A stretch of DNA of 58,187 bases from DATAFF01 sp044870245 (GTDB lineage Bacteria; Pseudomonadota; Alphaproteobacteria; Rhizobiales; Aestuariivirgaceae). This document shows, piece after piece, positions 35,613 through 42,906 of this stretch. The position numbers were made by a program, and so were the translations under genes. The notes under the pieces were generated by a model that saw nothing but the letters and a program-made list of their open reading frames with translations, made no database searches and was not told the DNA's origin. Each line of letters starts with the position of its first letter. The first letter of the stretch is position 1. Location of the stretch: positions 1 through 58,187 of the forward strand of contig JBIOYR010000030.1 of NCBI GenBank assembly GCA_044870245.1, written 5' to 3'.

Positions 35613-35756
35613 TGCAATTCTCCGGTTCTGTTCGGCAACTCCACGTCGTTCGCCAAGGACGAATGTCGCGGACGCCATCCGACAGGAGTGGACGAAACTC
35701 CCGCGCCAGATGCTAGGTTGTCTCGCTGGCAGCCGATTGTCCTGAACCAACATTGC

Positions 35757-36227
35757 ATGGCGGAGGGTGATTTGTTTGCAGGGCTGGTTGCACTTGCCAC
35801 GGCCTCGGCCTTCGCTGGAGCGGCCTGTTACATCAACCTCGCGGAGCAGCCAGCCCGGCTGGGCCTTGATGACCAAAGCCTCCTCGCGCAATGGAAACCG
35901 AGCTATGCGCGAGGCCTGCCCATGCAAGCCGGCCTCGCAGTTGTCTCAGGCGTGCTCGGCCTGGTAGCGGCTTGGCAGACCGCGGATTGGCGCTGGATCG
36001 TCGGCGCCATCCTGATCCTCGCCAATTGGCCCTATACGCTGCTCGTGATCCTGCCGATCAACAAGGATCTCGAAGCGATCGGCCCTGCAGCGGCGGGAGC
36101 ATCTTCACGGGCCATGATCGAGGCCTGGGGTCGCCTGCATGCCGTTCGAACGGGTCTCGGCGTGGCGTCCGTGCTTGCCTATTTGTGGGTCTCTATTGAG
36201 TCTGGCACGTCCGGAATTGGCGGATGA
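35757..36227 (+). CDS. DUF1772 (anthrone oxygenase-like) membrane protein
   Basis: 156 aa from the ATG at 35757; four hydrophobic helices. The pattern GAACYINLAEQPARLGLD, then LLAQWKPSYARGLPMQA and WPYTLLVILPINKDLEA identifies the DUF1772 family, related to anthrone oxygenases. Divergent from the RibD-like reductase gene. Function in bacteria is not established. Confidence 0.85.
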   Translation: MAEGDLFAGLVALATASAFAGAACYINLAEQPARLGLDDQSLLAQWKPSYARGLPMQAGLAVVSGVLGLVAAWQTADWRWIVGAILILANWPYTLLVILPINKDLEAIGPAAAGASSRAMIEAWGRLHAVRTGLGVASVLAYLWVSIESGTSGIGG

Positions 36228-36385
36228 ACGAGCGATGAACGTCGAGTTCAGGGCGGATTAAGCGCGAGCCGACTAAAACCGGATACAAGTTCAGCGGGAA
36301 CGTTTTCATACGCTCCATGTTGGACGACGGGGTGGCAAATCTCGGCAGCTTTGACGCGCTGCCATTCTGAACGGGGCTTCGATCC

Positions 36386-36538
36386 ATGACCGCTACTCAC
36401 GCCGATGCGCCCTTCCTGCGGCGGGTTCTCGCTGTTCTTGTCCTGTCAACCCTGCTGTCGGGTGCGATCTCCGGTATCGGCGTCCTGCGGCTGTCGAACG
36501 CCAATGCCGAGACCACGGCGATCGCATACGGGCACTAG
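36386..36538 (+). CDS. Short single-span protein, possibly a remnant
   Basis: 50 aa from the ATG at 36386. It has one hydrophobic segment (RVLAVLVLSTLLSGAISGIGV) after a short polar start, then stops abruptly. The start resembles the first helix of a longer sensor or chemoreceptor, so it could be a truncated remnant. Upstream GGGGC is a poor ribosome site. Confidence 0.3.
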   Translation: MTATHADAPFLRRVLAVLVLSTLLSGAISGIGVLRLSNANAETTAIAYGH

Positions 36539-36851
36539 GCCCTGGCTGATCGCCGCCTGCCGAGCTCGGCCGATCCTCGAACATGCTCACATTGAATGAG
36601 GCTGGGGAAGAAGCGGAGGCGCAGCCAATCCCCGCCGTTGGCCTCCGCAGTTGTCGGCCCTCAGGAGACAGGGAGGATCATCTCCAGGCCGGTGTGTGAA
36701 CAGCTGGAACCTCGGGGATGGCAGTAATACGGCACGATCCAGGCACATGGGCGATGATCTTGCCTCTCATGTGGCGCGATAGCAGCAAGACTTCACAAAC
36801 CGGTCCTTTTTTCCGACCCGGCCGGTGGTCTGGCGCCCGCGATGCGAAATA
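36539..36851. other. Intergenic stretch without a recognisable gene
   Basis: Short frames occur on both strands here, one extending to 36975 on the plus strand, but none shows a family motif, ribosome site or codon pattern I can support. No palindrome or terminator is evident. Confidence 0.5.
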
Positions 36852-37160
36852 CTACCGTCGCCGCGACCGCTTGGTCTTTTTAGAGCGCGAGGTCGCCGCC
36901 TTGCAGCGCCTCGAAAGTTGCGAATGGTGCGCCCGCATGCACCTGCTGGCCCTGGCGACATTTCCTCCGGTGTAGCTGCAAAAGCGGAAATAGTCGCTCA
37001 TGCAGGCATTGCGCACTTCCGCCGAAACCGCTGCAGAGGCTTCGCCTGGCGTGGCAACGAGCAGCAACAGGAAGAAAGCCGCAAGTTTAACCGGGTTTCG
37101 TAATGCCGGCCCGCCAAAGTCGGTCCAGCAGCTTCCGTTCACGTTGCTGACGTAGTGCAT
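36852..37160 (-). CDS. Small exported cysteine-repeat protein
   Basis: 102 aa from the ATG at 37160. A hydrophobic signal-like stretch (VKLAAFFLLLLVATPGEASA) is followed by a paired-cysteine motif: NACMSDYFRFCS, then SRCMRAHHSQLSRRC, and a basic tail rich in Ser, Lys and Arg. The four cysteines could form two disulfides after export. The pattern resembles short conserved proteins of Bradyrhizobiaceae. Function unknown. The N-terminus before the hydrophobic stretch is long (about 24 residues). Confidence 0.6.
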   Translation of the reverse strand: MHYVSNVNGSCWTDFGGPALRNPVKLAAFFLLLLVATPGEASAAVSAEVRNACMSDYFRFCSYTGGNVARASRCMRAHHSQLSRRCKAATSRSKKTKRSRRR

Positions 37161-37234
37161 TGGGGTATCCCGTTTCGGCTATGGAAGCACATGCCCCTTC
37201 CCGGCAAAGGGGCACATGTCGATTGGACGGCCAC

Positions 37235-37762
37235 TCAATAGTAGCCGAAGCCGTAACCATAGACAGGAACGCAGCCCCAGCGATAGGTCCAGCGATAGCC
37301 ATAACCGCAGGCCCCGCCATAAGAGCCGGCATAATATCCGCCGAAGCCCCACGGAACTCCCCAGCCGCGATAGCCCCAGCCCCGCCGATACCAACGGTTG
37401 TTCCACTTGCCGCCATGCCAACGGCCGGCCCATCTCCCGCCGTGCCACCGGTTGCCCCAATTGCCCCCGTGCCAGCGGCCTCCCCAAGCAGCGCCGCGCC
37501 AACCGCCGCCCCAACGGCCGCCCATGCCGCCGCCGCGCCGCCACATCATCGAGCCGCCACGCATGCGGCCGCGGAAGCTCCCACCGAATCCGCCTCTGCT
37601 GCGAACGGCCACGACGGAATTCGTTGATGCCTGATCTGCCTGGTCGAGCAGGATCATGTGAGGCTGCAGAACAGCGGTGACCGCCTGCGCCGGCGGCGCG
37701 ACCAGCAATGCGGCTGCCGCAAACGCGGCCGCCATGACACTCATTCCTACAAACCTGGACAT
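37235..37762 (-). CDS. Secreted glycine/tryptophan/arginine-rich protein
   Basis: 175 aa from the ATG at 37762, with GAGGAA upstream. A signal peptide (SVMAAAFAAAALLVAPPAQA) precedes a region of RWHGG and WGNRW repeats (about residues 70-140) and a Tyr/Gly-rich tail containing two cysteines. It is a cell-surface-type low-complexity protein comparable to the one at 32435. A frame extending to 37837 is not preferred. Confidence 0.65.
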   Translation of the reverse strand: MSRFVGMSVMAAAFAAAALLVAPPAQAVTAVLQPHMILLDQADQASTNSVVAVRSRGGFGGSFRGRMRGGSMMWRRGGGMGGRWGGGWRGAAWGGRWHGGNWGNRWHGGRWAGRWHGGKWNNRWYRRGWGYRGWGVPWGFGGYYAGSYGGACGYGYRWTYRWGCVPVYGYGFGYY

Positions 37763-37990
37763 TTCTTTCAATTCCTCGATATGACGAGAGAAGAACGCGG
37801 TAGCGATGTTCAGTGTGCCAGAAACACTACAGCGCAAATCACTAACGTTTGACTTAGGTTAAGACCGGCGGAAAAAGCCGGTTGGTTTGTGGATCAATCG
37901 CAACAAGAAGCTCTTGGGCCGTCGCTGTCATCGTCCTAATATCCGGGCTTACGGCACTCCGCTGCGGTTCAAGCTCGAGGAGATGCGGCT

Positions 37991-38422
37991 ATGACCGTCG
38001 AAACCATACTGAGGGAGAAGGGCAGCGACGTTGCGACCATTTCCCCTGATGCCAGCATCAAAAGCGCGGCCGACTGGCTGCTCGCAAGAAACATCGGCTG
38101 CCTGGTGGTGATGAGCGGCGAGGCGCTTCTTGGTGTCATAGCCGAACGCGAGATCGTTCATGCCTTTGCCCGCTACGGCGAGAGCGCGACCTCCATGCTC
38201 GTCAGAGACATCATGTCCCAGGCGCCGATCACCGTGACGCCAGACGAGGATCTCAATCGGGTGATGCGGCTGATGACCCGTCACCGCGTTCGCCACATGC
38301 CGGTGCTTCGCGATCGCAAGCTCGCCGGTATCATCAGCATTGGCGATGTGGTCAAGCGACGGCTGGACGACATGGAGCTTGAGGCCAATGTCCTGCGTGA
38401 TGCCTATATCGCCAAGCGCTGA
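37991..38422 (+). CDS. CBS-domain-pair protein
   Basis: 143 aa, ATG at 37991 with GAGGAG upstream. Two CBS motifs are visible: SIKSAADWLLARNIGCLVVM with GVIAEREIVHAF, then VRDIMSQAPITVTPDEDLNRVM with GIISIGDVVKRR. It is a paralogue of the CBS protein at 22187 with modest similarity. It stands alone; its partner is unknown. Confidence 0.92.
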   Translation: MTVETILREKGSDVATISPDASIKSAADWLLARNIGCLVVMSGEALLGVIAEREIVHAFARYGESATSMLVRDIMSQAPITVTPDEDLNRVMRLMTRHRVRHMPVLRDRKLAGIISIGDVVKRRLDDMELEANVLRDAYIAKR

Positions 38423-38471
38423 ACCCTCGCACGTCATCGAAGGAATTTAATCAGATTCGAATCGCAGCATG

Positions 38472-38493
38472 CGATGTGGCAAATGCCACATCG
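38472..38493. promoter_or_regulatory. Perfect 22-bp palindrome
   Basis: Arms CGATGTGGCA and TGCCACATCG, ten bases each, with AA between. It is 50 bases after the CBS gene and about 205 bases before the zinc-ribbon candidate. There is no T-run, so a protein-binding site is more likely than a terminator. The region 38423-38697 contains no supported gene. Confidence 0.5.
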
Positions 38494-38697
38494 GAAGAGT
38501 CCGCTCTCCTCTAACGTCGGTCCATGCCGCTCCAAGCCCCGTCCTCGAGCGGCCAGGCAGACAGGAGCTCGGTCCGCAAGCGGGCTCCCGTCTGCCGCTA
38601 GCCCACTCCAGTCCCCATGTATCGTTTCGGTGCAACTTTCCTCGCCGAACGGCGTTTGGACCTTCGCTAACGCAAAAATATCGCTCTGGACGTCGCG

Positions 38698-38922
38698 ATG
38701 AGTTCGAGCTCGCCGATCAGAATGATCCATTGCCATGCTTGTCAGGTAACTGCTCCGCGCGACGAGTCCGAGTTGGCCCGTCCCAGCGGTTGGATCTGTC
38801 TCGTCTGCGGCTCTCCGCTCATCGCCGAGGCGGTTTCAACGAACCTCGGTTGGACCATGTCAGGACAGCCGGGGGAAAAACGGGTTATCGCCCACGAAAC
38901 CGGCGACGCGCTGTCGGGGTGA
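38698..38922 (+). CDS. Small zinc-ribbon-like protein
   Basis: 74 aa from the ATG at 38698. Two CxxC pairs, CHAC and CLVC (in GWICLVCGSPL), lie about 22 residues apart, the arrangement of a zinc ribbon. No ribosome site is evident and no family is recognised. If it is not a gene, the stretch 38423-39138 is empty apart from the palindrome. Confidence 0.4.
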   Translation: MSSSSPIRMIHCHACQVTAPRDESELARPSGWICLVCGSPLIAEAVSTNLGWTMSGQPGEKRVIAHETGDALSG

Positions 38923-39138
38923 TTTGGCGCAGGTGTCGCCGCGGCGGGACGGCCTATTGTTGGTTTGGTCTGGGCTCTAGGTCGTCTCGCCTTTTTGCTG
39001 CAGAGCAACCGAGAACTTCTCGGCAGCTTCGAACGTTGCATTCCCGCCGATTGTGCCCACAGCAATCGGTAGGCAGGGACGGCCGTCGACTGTGGGGCGG
39101 ATCGTCCCTGCCCCCTGCTGTGGACCCCTCAGGACCTC

Positions 39139-39402
39139 TCAACCCTTCTTCATCGCCTTCATGGCGCTGTCCAAGTGCATCATGCAGTCCTTGTCCTTGT
39201 GGGCCTTCATCGACTTCTTGGCCATGTCCATCTCCTTCATGGCCATGGTTTTCTGCGCCTTCATCGAATTGTCCATCGCGTCCATCTCGGACTGGACCTT
39301 CATCATCGAGGCGTGGTCGCATTTCATCATGGTATCCATCGCGGCTGCCGGATGAATGAGCCCGATGGCAAGCGCTGCAGTCGCCAACACTGTCTTGATC
39401 AT
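39139..39402 (-). CDS. mrpX: Methionine-rich exported peptide, MrpX-like
   Basis: 87 aa from the ATG at 39402, with GAGGAGA upstream. The signal peptide (VLATAALAIGLIHPAAA) is followed by about 66 residues with 17 methionines plus C28, C73 and several histidines, in repeats like MKAQKTMAMKEMDMAKKS. Methionine-rich periplasmic peptides of this type (MrpX in Azospira suillum) act as sacrificial scavengers of hypochlorite whose oxidised methionines are reduced by a molybdoenzyme reductase. Here that reductase candidate lies immediately upstream (22 bases), so the pairing is preserved. Copper or other metal binding is an alternative role. Confidence 0.75.
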   Translation of the reverse strand: MIKTVLATAALAIGLIHPAAAMDTMMKCDHASMMKVQSEMDAMDNSMKAQKTMAMKEMDMAKKSMKAHKDKDCMMHLDSAMKAMKKG

Positions 39403-39423
39403 GGTAAACGTCTCCTCTGCTGC

Positions 39424-40212
39424 TCAAATTCCGCCAAACCAGTCGTAACCATTGTCCTCCCAATAGCCGCCGCGGCCCGTCCCGAACCGGCTGAAGCTGT
39501 CGACAAGCTCGATCTTGCGAAGATATTTCGGCATCTTGTATCCGAGCTGCCGTTCGACCCGAACCCGCAGCGGTGCTCCGTTCTCGACAGGAAGCGGCTT
39601 GCCGTTCATCCCATAGGCGAGGATGGTTTGTCGGTGTCGGGCATCGGCAAGGTCGATCGAGCCATAATATTTGACGTCGCCATCCAATCCGCGCTCGATG
39701 GTGTCCATGCAGTGGAACATCACAAAGCGCGCCGGAGGCTTCGGCTTGGCTTCATCGAGGATCAGCGACAGCGGCACCCCGGTCCATTTGGCAATGCAGC
39801 TCCACCCTTCGACGCAATCATGCCGGGTGATCTGGGTCCGTGACGGCATTGCCTGCAACTGGGCGAGCGAGAAGGCGAGCGGCTTCTCGACCAGACCGGA
39901 GACCTCGAGGCGCCAATCGGCAAAGCCGTTGGCCAGCAGTGACTTGTAGTTTTCATCATCGGGTGAGGTGACGCCATTGGGCCTTTGCGGTTGGCGGATA
40001 TCAGCCTCGGTGAACTCCTGGGCAACAGCATCGGAATGCGTAAGCAACCTCTGCACCCGATAGGTAAGGTCATTGGCACTTGCGAGGATGCGGCGCACGG
40101 AGCTGTCGCCATCGAGACCGTCGAGGACGTCGCACCCGGACAGCAGGAGACCCGCGCCGCCGATCGCTGCGCTGCCGAGGAAGCGCCGACGGGAGAGAGC
40201 AAGCCTGGCCAT
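39424..40212 (-). CDS. Exported molybdopterin-dependent oxidoreductase (sulfite oxidase/MsrP superfamily, YedY1-like)
   Basis: 262 aa from the ATG at 40212, with GGAGGGAG upstream. The N-terminus has a twin-arginine signal (SRRRFLGSAA) and a possible lipobox LLSGC with C27, so it is exported folded and perhaps lipid-anchored. C133 in HDCVEGWSC is the molybdenum ligand of the sulfite oxidase superfamily; MFHCMDTIE and YKMPKYLRKIELV are further family motifs. The cytochrome b gene precedes it with a one-base overlap, and the methionine-rich peptide follows. By analogy it reduces methionine sulfoxide in the periplasm (inference). Confidence 0.87.
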   Translation of the reverse strand: MARLALSRRRFLGSAAIGGAGLLLSGCDVLDGLDGDSSVRRILASANDLTYRVQRLLTHSDAVAQEFTEADIRQPQRPNGVTSPDDENYKSLLANGFADWRLEVSGLVEKPLAFSLAQLQAMPSRTQITRHDCVEGWSCIAKWTGVPLSLILDEAKPKPPARFVMFHCMDTIERGLDGDVKYYGSIDLADARHRQTILAYGMNGKPLPVENGAPLRVRVERQLGYKMPKYLRKIELVDSFSRFGTGRGGYWEDNGYDWFGGI

Positions 40213-41045
40213 CAGGCTCCCTCCTTCGCGTCGACGCGGTACCAGCCAGTGATGATCGACCGCAACTCGTTGAGCGGCCCTGCTGCGAAGATCATCACGA
40301 TATGAATGACGAAGAAGCCGACCAACAGCATCATCATGGCAAAATGGATAGTCCTTGCGGTCTGCCTTCCACCAAGCATGTCGGCCAGGAACGGCACGAC
40401 GGCATCCATCGTCGGCGACATCGCAAGACCGGTCAGGATGATCATCGGCATGATGACGAGGAGCACCACGCCATAGGTGAGTTTCTGGAGCGTGTTGTAA
40501 TCGCGCGTATGGTGGAATCTCAGCCTGGCATGGTCGGCAACGTCGCGCGGCAGATTGCGAAAGTCGGCGGCCCTCGGCGCAATGTCGCGTTTGAGATGAC
40601 CGTTGATGAGACTGCCCACCAGCCATCCGGCCAGCGCCAGAACAAGGATCCAGGCGAAGAAGAAGTGAACGACGCGTCCGGTGGCGAGATCCTGATAGGA
40701 CGGGATGGTTGCCCAGGACGGGAAGCCCCGCTCGACCGCCTCCTCGCCCTGCCGTGACAAGCCAAGGACGCCGGTGGTGGGAATGCGATGTCCAAATATC
40801 CGGGCATAGCCGGCCGGCGCCCCGTCCGCCGTGTTGTCGGCGCCGAGCGCCAGCACCTCATTGTTGAAATTGAAACCGGATTGCTTGCCGACATAGAGCG
40901 TCGGGTGGGCGTTGAAGATCTGCAAGCCGGAAAGCAGCAGGAAGAACAACGCGATTGCCCAGACCCAATGCGTGATGCGGGTCCACAGGCGCTGGCGGTA
41001 CACGAGCGGCCGGCTCTCAGCGCCGTTCTCCAGCGGATTTGCCAT
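40212..41045 (-). CDS. Cytochrome b561-like membrane electron donor (YedZ1-like)
   Basis: 277 aa from the ATG at 41045, with AAAGGA upstream. Four to five transmembrane helices carry histidines suited to b haems: ITHWVWAIALFF, VVHFFFAWIL and IHFAMMMLLVGFFVIH. It matches the prokaryotic cytochrome b561/b6-type domain found with molybdoenzymes. It would pass quinol electrons to the molybdopterin oxidoreductase downstream. First gene of the operon, divergent from the ECF sigma gene over 161 bases. Confidence 0.88.
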   Translation of the reverse strand: MANPLENGAESRPLVYRQRLWTRITHWVWAIALFFLLLSGLQIFNAHPTLYVGKQSGFNFNNEVLALGADNTADGAPAGYARIFGHRIPTTGVLGLSRQGEEAVERGFPSWATIPSYQDLATGRVVHFFFAWILVLALAGWLVGSLINGHLKRDIAPRAADFRNLPRDVADHARLRFHHTRDYNTLQKLTYGVVLLVIMPMIILTGLAMSPTMDAVVPFLADMLGGRQTARTIHFAMMMLLVGFFVIHIVMIFAAGPLNELRSIITGWYRVDAKEGA

Positions 41046-41164
41046 TCGATCGGATCCTTTCAGTCCTTCCGTGCCCCGTATTTCGAACCGCAGCCGGCTT
41101 TCGTTTCGGCTCCCATCAACACGAGTTCGTGATTGGCCGGCCTCGGCAATATTCCGGAGGTTCT

Positions 41165-41190
41165 GTAACAAAGCGGCGCGAGTCAGCGAA
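41165..41190 (+). promoter_or_regulatory. Candidate SigF-type ECF promoter
   Basis: GTAACA, 16 bases, CGAA, followed by the sigma gene start at 41207. The Caulobacter SigF promoter consensus, as I recall it, is GTAACC-N16-CGAA, so this differs at one base and has exact spacing. Autoregulation of the sigma operon is inferred. The leader would be only about ten bases, so the ribosome site at 41192 would be partly lost. Confidence 0.5.
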
Positions 41191-41206
41191 TGGAGAGAGA
41201 TCGCGC

Positions 41207-41743
41207 TTGAGCGGCAGTGACGAAACCGAGCTTTCCGGCTTGCTTCGAGCCGCGATCGCAGGAGACGAGAGATCCTATGCCGCTTTCCTCGAGAAGGTCG
41301 CCATCATGATCCGCAGCTTCGTGCGCCCGAGGATTGCCCATGGGGCATTCGATGCCGAGGATGTCGTCCAGGACACCCTGCTGGCCATCCACCTGAAGCG
41401 GCACACCTGGATCACCGACGCGCCGGTCATGCCCTGGATCTATGCGATCGCCCGCCACAAGCTCGTCGATGCCCTTCGCCGGCACCGACCCGCCACTGCA
41501 ATCGACGTGGAAGAATGTGCCGAAGTCGCATCGGACCATGCTCCGGAGCCGCTCATGCGTCGCGATATCGAGCGGGCGCTTGGCACGTTGACGCCGGCGC
41601 AGCGGGCGGTCGTCGTCGCCATTTCAGTCGAGGGCTGCTCCATCGCCGAGACTGCAAGGCGCCTTGGCAAGAGCGAGACAGCCATTCGCGTTTCCCTGCA
41701 CCGCGGCCTGAGTGCGATCGCCGCACGGTATCGCCGGAGCTGA
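41207..41743 (+). CDS. sigF: ECF sigma factor, SigF-like
   Basis: 178 aa from a TTG at 41207, with GGAGAGAG upstream. Region 2 is seen in AFDAEDVVQDTLLAIHLKRH and region 4 in LTPAQRAVVVAISVEGCSIAETARRL with the helix SETAIRVSLHRGLSAI. The next gene encodes its likely membrane anti-sigma factor. The gene pair lies opposite the cytochrome b, molybdoenzyme and Met-rich peptide operon, the known target set of SigF/NrsF in Azospira. Confidence 0.85.
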   Translation: MSGSDETELSGLLRAAIAGDERSYAAFLEKVAIMIRSFVRPRIAHGAFDAEDVVQDTLLAIHLKRHTWITDAPVMPWIYAIARHKLVDALRRHRPATAIDVEECAEVASDHAPEPLMRRDIERALGTLTPAQRAVVVAISVEGCSIAETARRLGKSETAIRVSLHRGLSAIAARYRRS

Positions 41744-41744
41744 T

Positions 41745-42383
41745 ATGGACACCAACCAGCTCATTCGCGCGATCGCCGCCGATGCCAGGCGGCCTGGCAT
41801 GCCGATGCGACGAGCATGGCAGATTGCCGTGATGGCCGCGATCCTGCTCGCCGCATTGGCCTTCCTTGCCATGCTCGGACCCCGCCATGACATTGGCGAA
41901 GCGCTGAGCACCATCCGTTTCCCCTTCAAGTTCGTGATCACTCTGACCTTGGCAGTCAGCGCCCTTGCGCTCCTTCGCGCTCTCTCCCAACCGACCGACG
42001 CCGCTCCGACCCGCCTGCTGCTCCTGCTGCTTGCACCGGCTCTCCTTGCCTTCGCCATCGCGACCGAGCTGCTCGTCGTTCCGCCGTCGCAATGGGCAGT
42101 CCGGATGATCGGCATCAACAGCCTGTTCTGCCTCACCTTCATCCCCTTGATTGGATTGGCACCCCTCGCCGTTTTCCTGGCAACCCTGCGCTATGGCGCC
42201 CCGCGCCGACCCGCCATCGCTGGCGCCGTTGCCGGTCTTCTCGCCGGTGGAGTTTCAGCGAGCTTCTATGCGCTCCACTGTCCGGACGATTCACCGCTGT
42301 TCCTTTCGGTCTGGTATACCGCCGCCATCACCATCCTGGCGGCGGTCGGCGCGATCACTGCGCCCCGCATCGCGCAATGGTGA
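41745..42383 (+). CDS. nrsF: NrsF-type anti-sigma factor (DUF1109)
   Basis: 212 aa with six hydrophobic helices and a short cytoplasmic N-terminus (MDTNQLIRAIAADARR), the DUF1109 layout. C129 and C179 are the only cysteines and lie close to the positions of the two conserved cysteines (131 and 181) reported for Caulobacter NrsF, where they govern release of SigF on oxidant or heavy-metal stress. The start ATG at 41745 is one base after the sigma stop, so sigma and anti-sigma are co-translated. It ends just before the convergent GNAT gene. Confidence 0.87.
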   Translation: MDTNQLIRAIAADARRPGMPMRRAWQIAVMAAILLAALAFLAMLGPRHDIGEALSTIRFPFKFVITLTLAVSALALLRALSQPTDAAPTRLLLLLLAPALLAFAIATELLVVPPSQWAVRMIGINSLFCLTFIPLIGLAPLAVFLATLRYGAPRRPAIAGAVAGLLAGGVSASFYALHCPDDSPLFLSVWYTAAITILAAVGAITAPRIAQW

Positions 42384-42387
42384 ACGA

Positions 42388-42900
42388 TCATTCCGTCAGT
42401 TGCTTGCGAACCCGCCAATCCTCGCGCGTGAGCCGATAGACCAGACAGTCGTCGCTGCCGAAGGTCCGCCGCTCGACCACCACGAAACCGAGGCGCTCAT
42501 AGAACCGGTGTGCCCGGATATTGCTGGCAAGCGGATCGATCAGAACCGCTTTCACGGCAGGATCGACGAAGCACCGGTCGAGAGCGAGCGTCATCATCTG
42601 CGTGCCATAACCGCGTCCGAGATCGCCCTCCTCGCCGATCCAGATGTCGATGGCGCGCAGGTTCCTCTCGATCTCGCCCCAATAATGGCTCTCCTCTTCC
42701 GCCGGATCGATGATCTGGAGAATGCCGATGGGAACCTCTGCGATCTCGGCAATGAGGAATTCGCGCCAGGGGACGTCGCGCGCAAGCTCGCTCGCCCAGT
42801 CATAGGGTTCATCCGAGCCGGTCGCAGCAATGACATGGGCCTTTGAATCCCAATAGCGCAGTCGTGGCAGATCGGCCAGGGTGGCCTTTCGCAGCTTCAT
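42388..42900 (-). CDS. GNAT N-acetyltransferase
   Basis: 170 aa. The acetyl-CoA binding signature is GEEGDLGRGYGTQMM, followed by IDPLASNIRAHRFYERLGF, and the N-terminus is LRKATLADLPRLRYW. It resembles the AAC(6')-like branch of the superfamily; no aminoglycoside specificity is implied. It is downstream of the TsdA-like cytochrome gene on the same strand by six bases, probably by chance of packing. Confidence 0.9.
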   Translation of the reverse strand: MKLRKATLADLPRLRYWDSKAHVIAATGSDEPYDWASELARDVPWREFLIAEIAEVPIGILQIIDPAEEESHYWGEIERNLRAIDIWIGEEGDLGRGYGTQMMTLALDRCFVDPAVKAVLIDPLASNIRAHRFYERLGFVVVERRTFGSDDCLVYRLTREDWRVRKQLTE

Positions 42901-42906
42901 GCTGCC

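Noticed and set aside
36298..36330. GGAAC followed by CGTT-like bases, like a general-stress EcfG promoter.
   Set aside because: The second element is not found at the required spacing.
37864..37882. Six-base hairpin ACCGGC/GCCGGT upstream of the CBS gene.
   Set aside because: Short stem in an intergenic region with no gene ending there; not distinguishable from chance.
38475..38490. TGT-N10-ACA, like a NifA upstream activator site.
   Set aside because: It follows from the larger perfect palindrome; there is no sigma-54 promoter or nif gene nearby.
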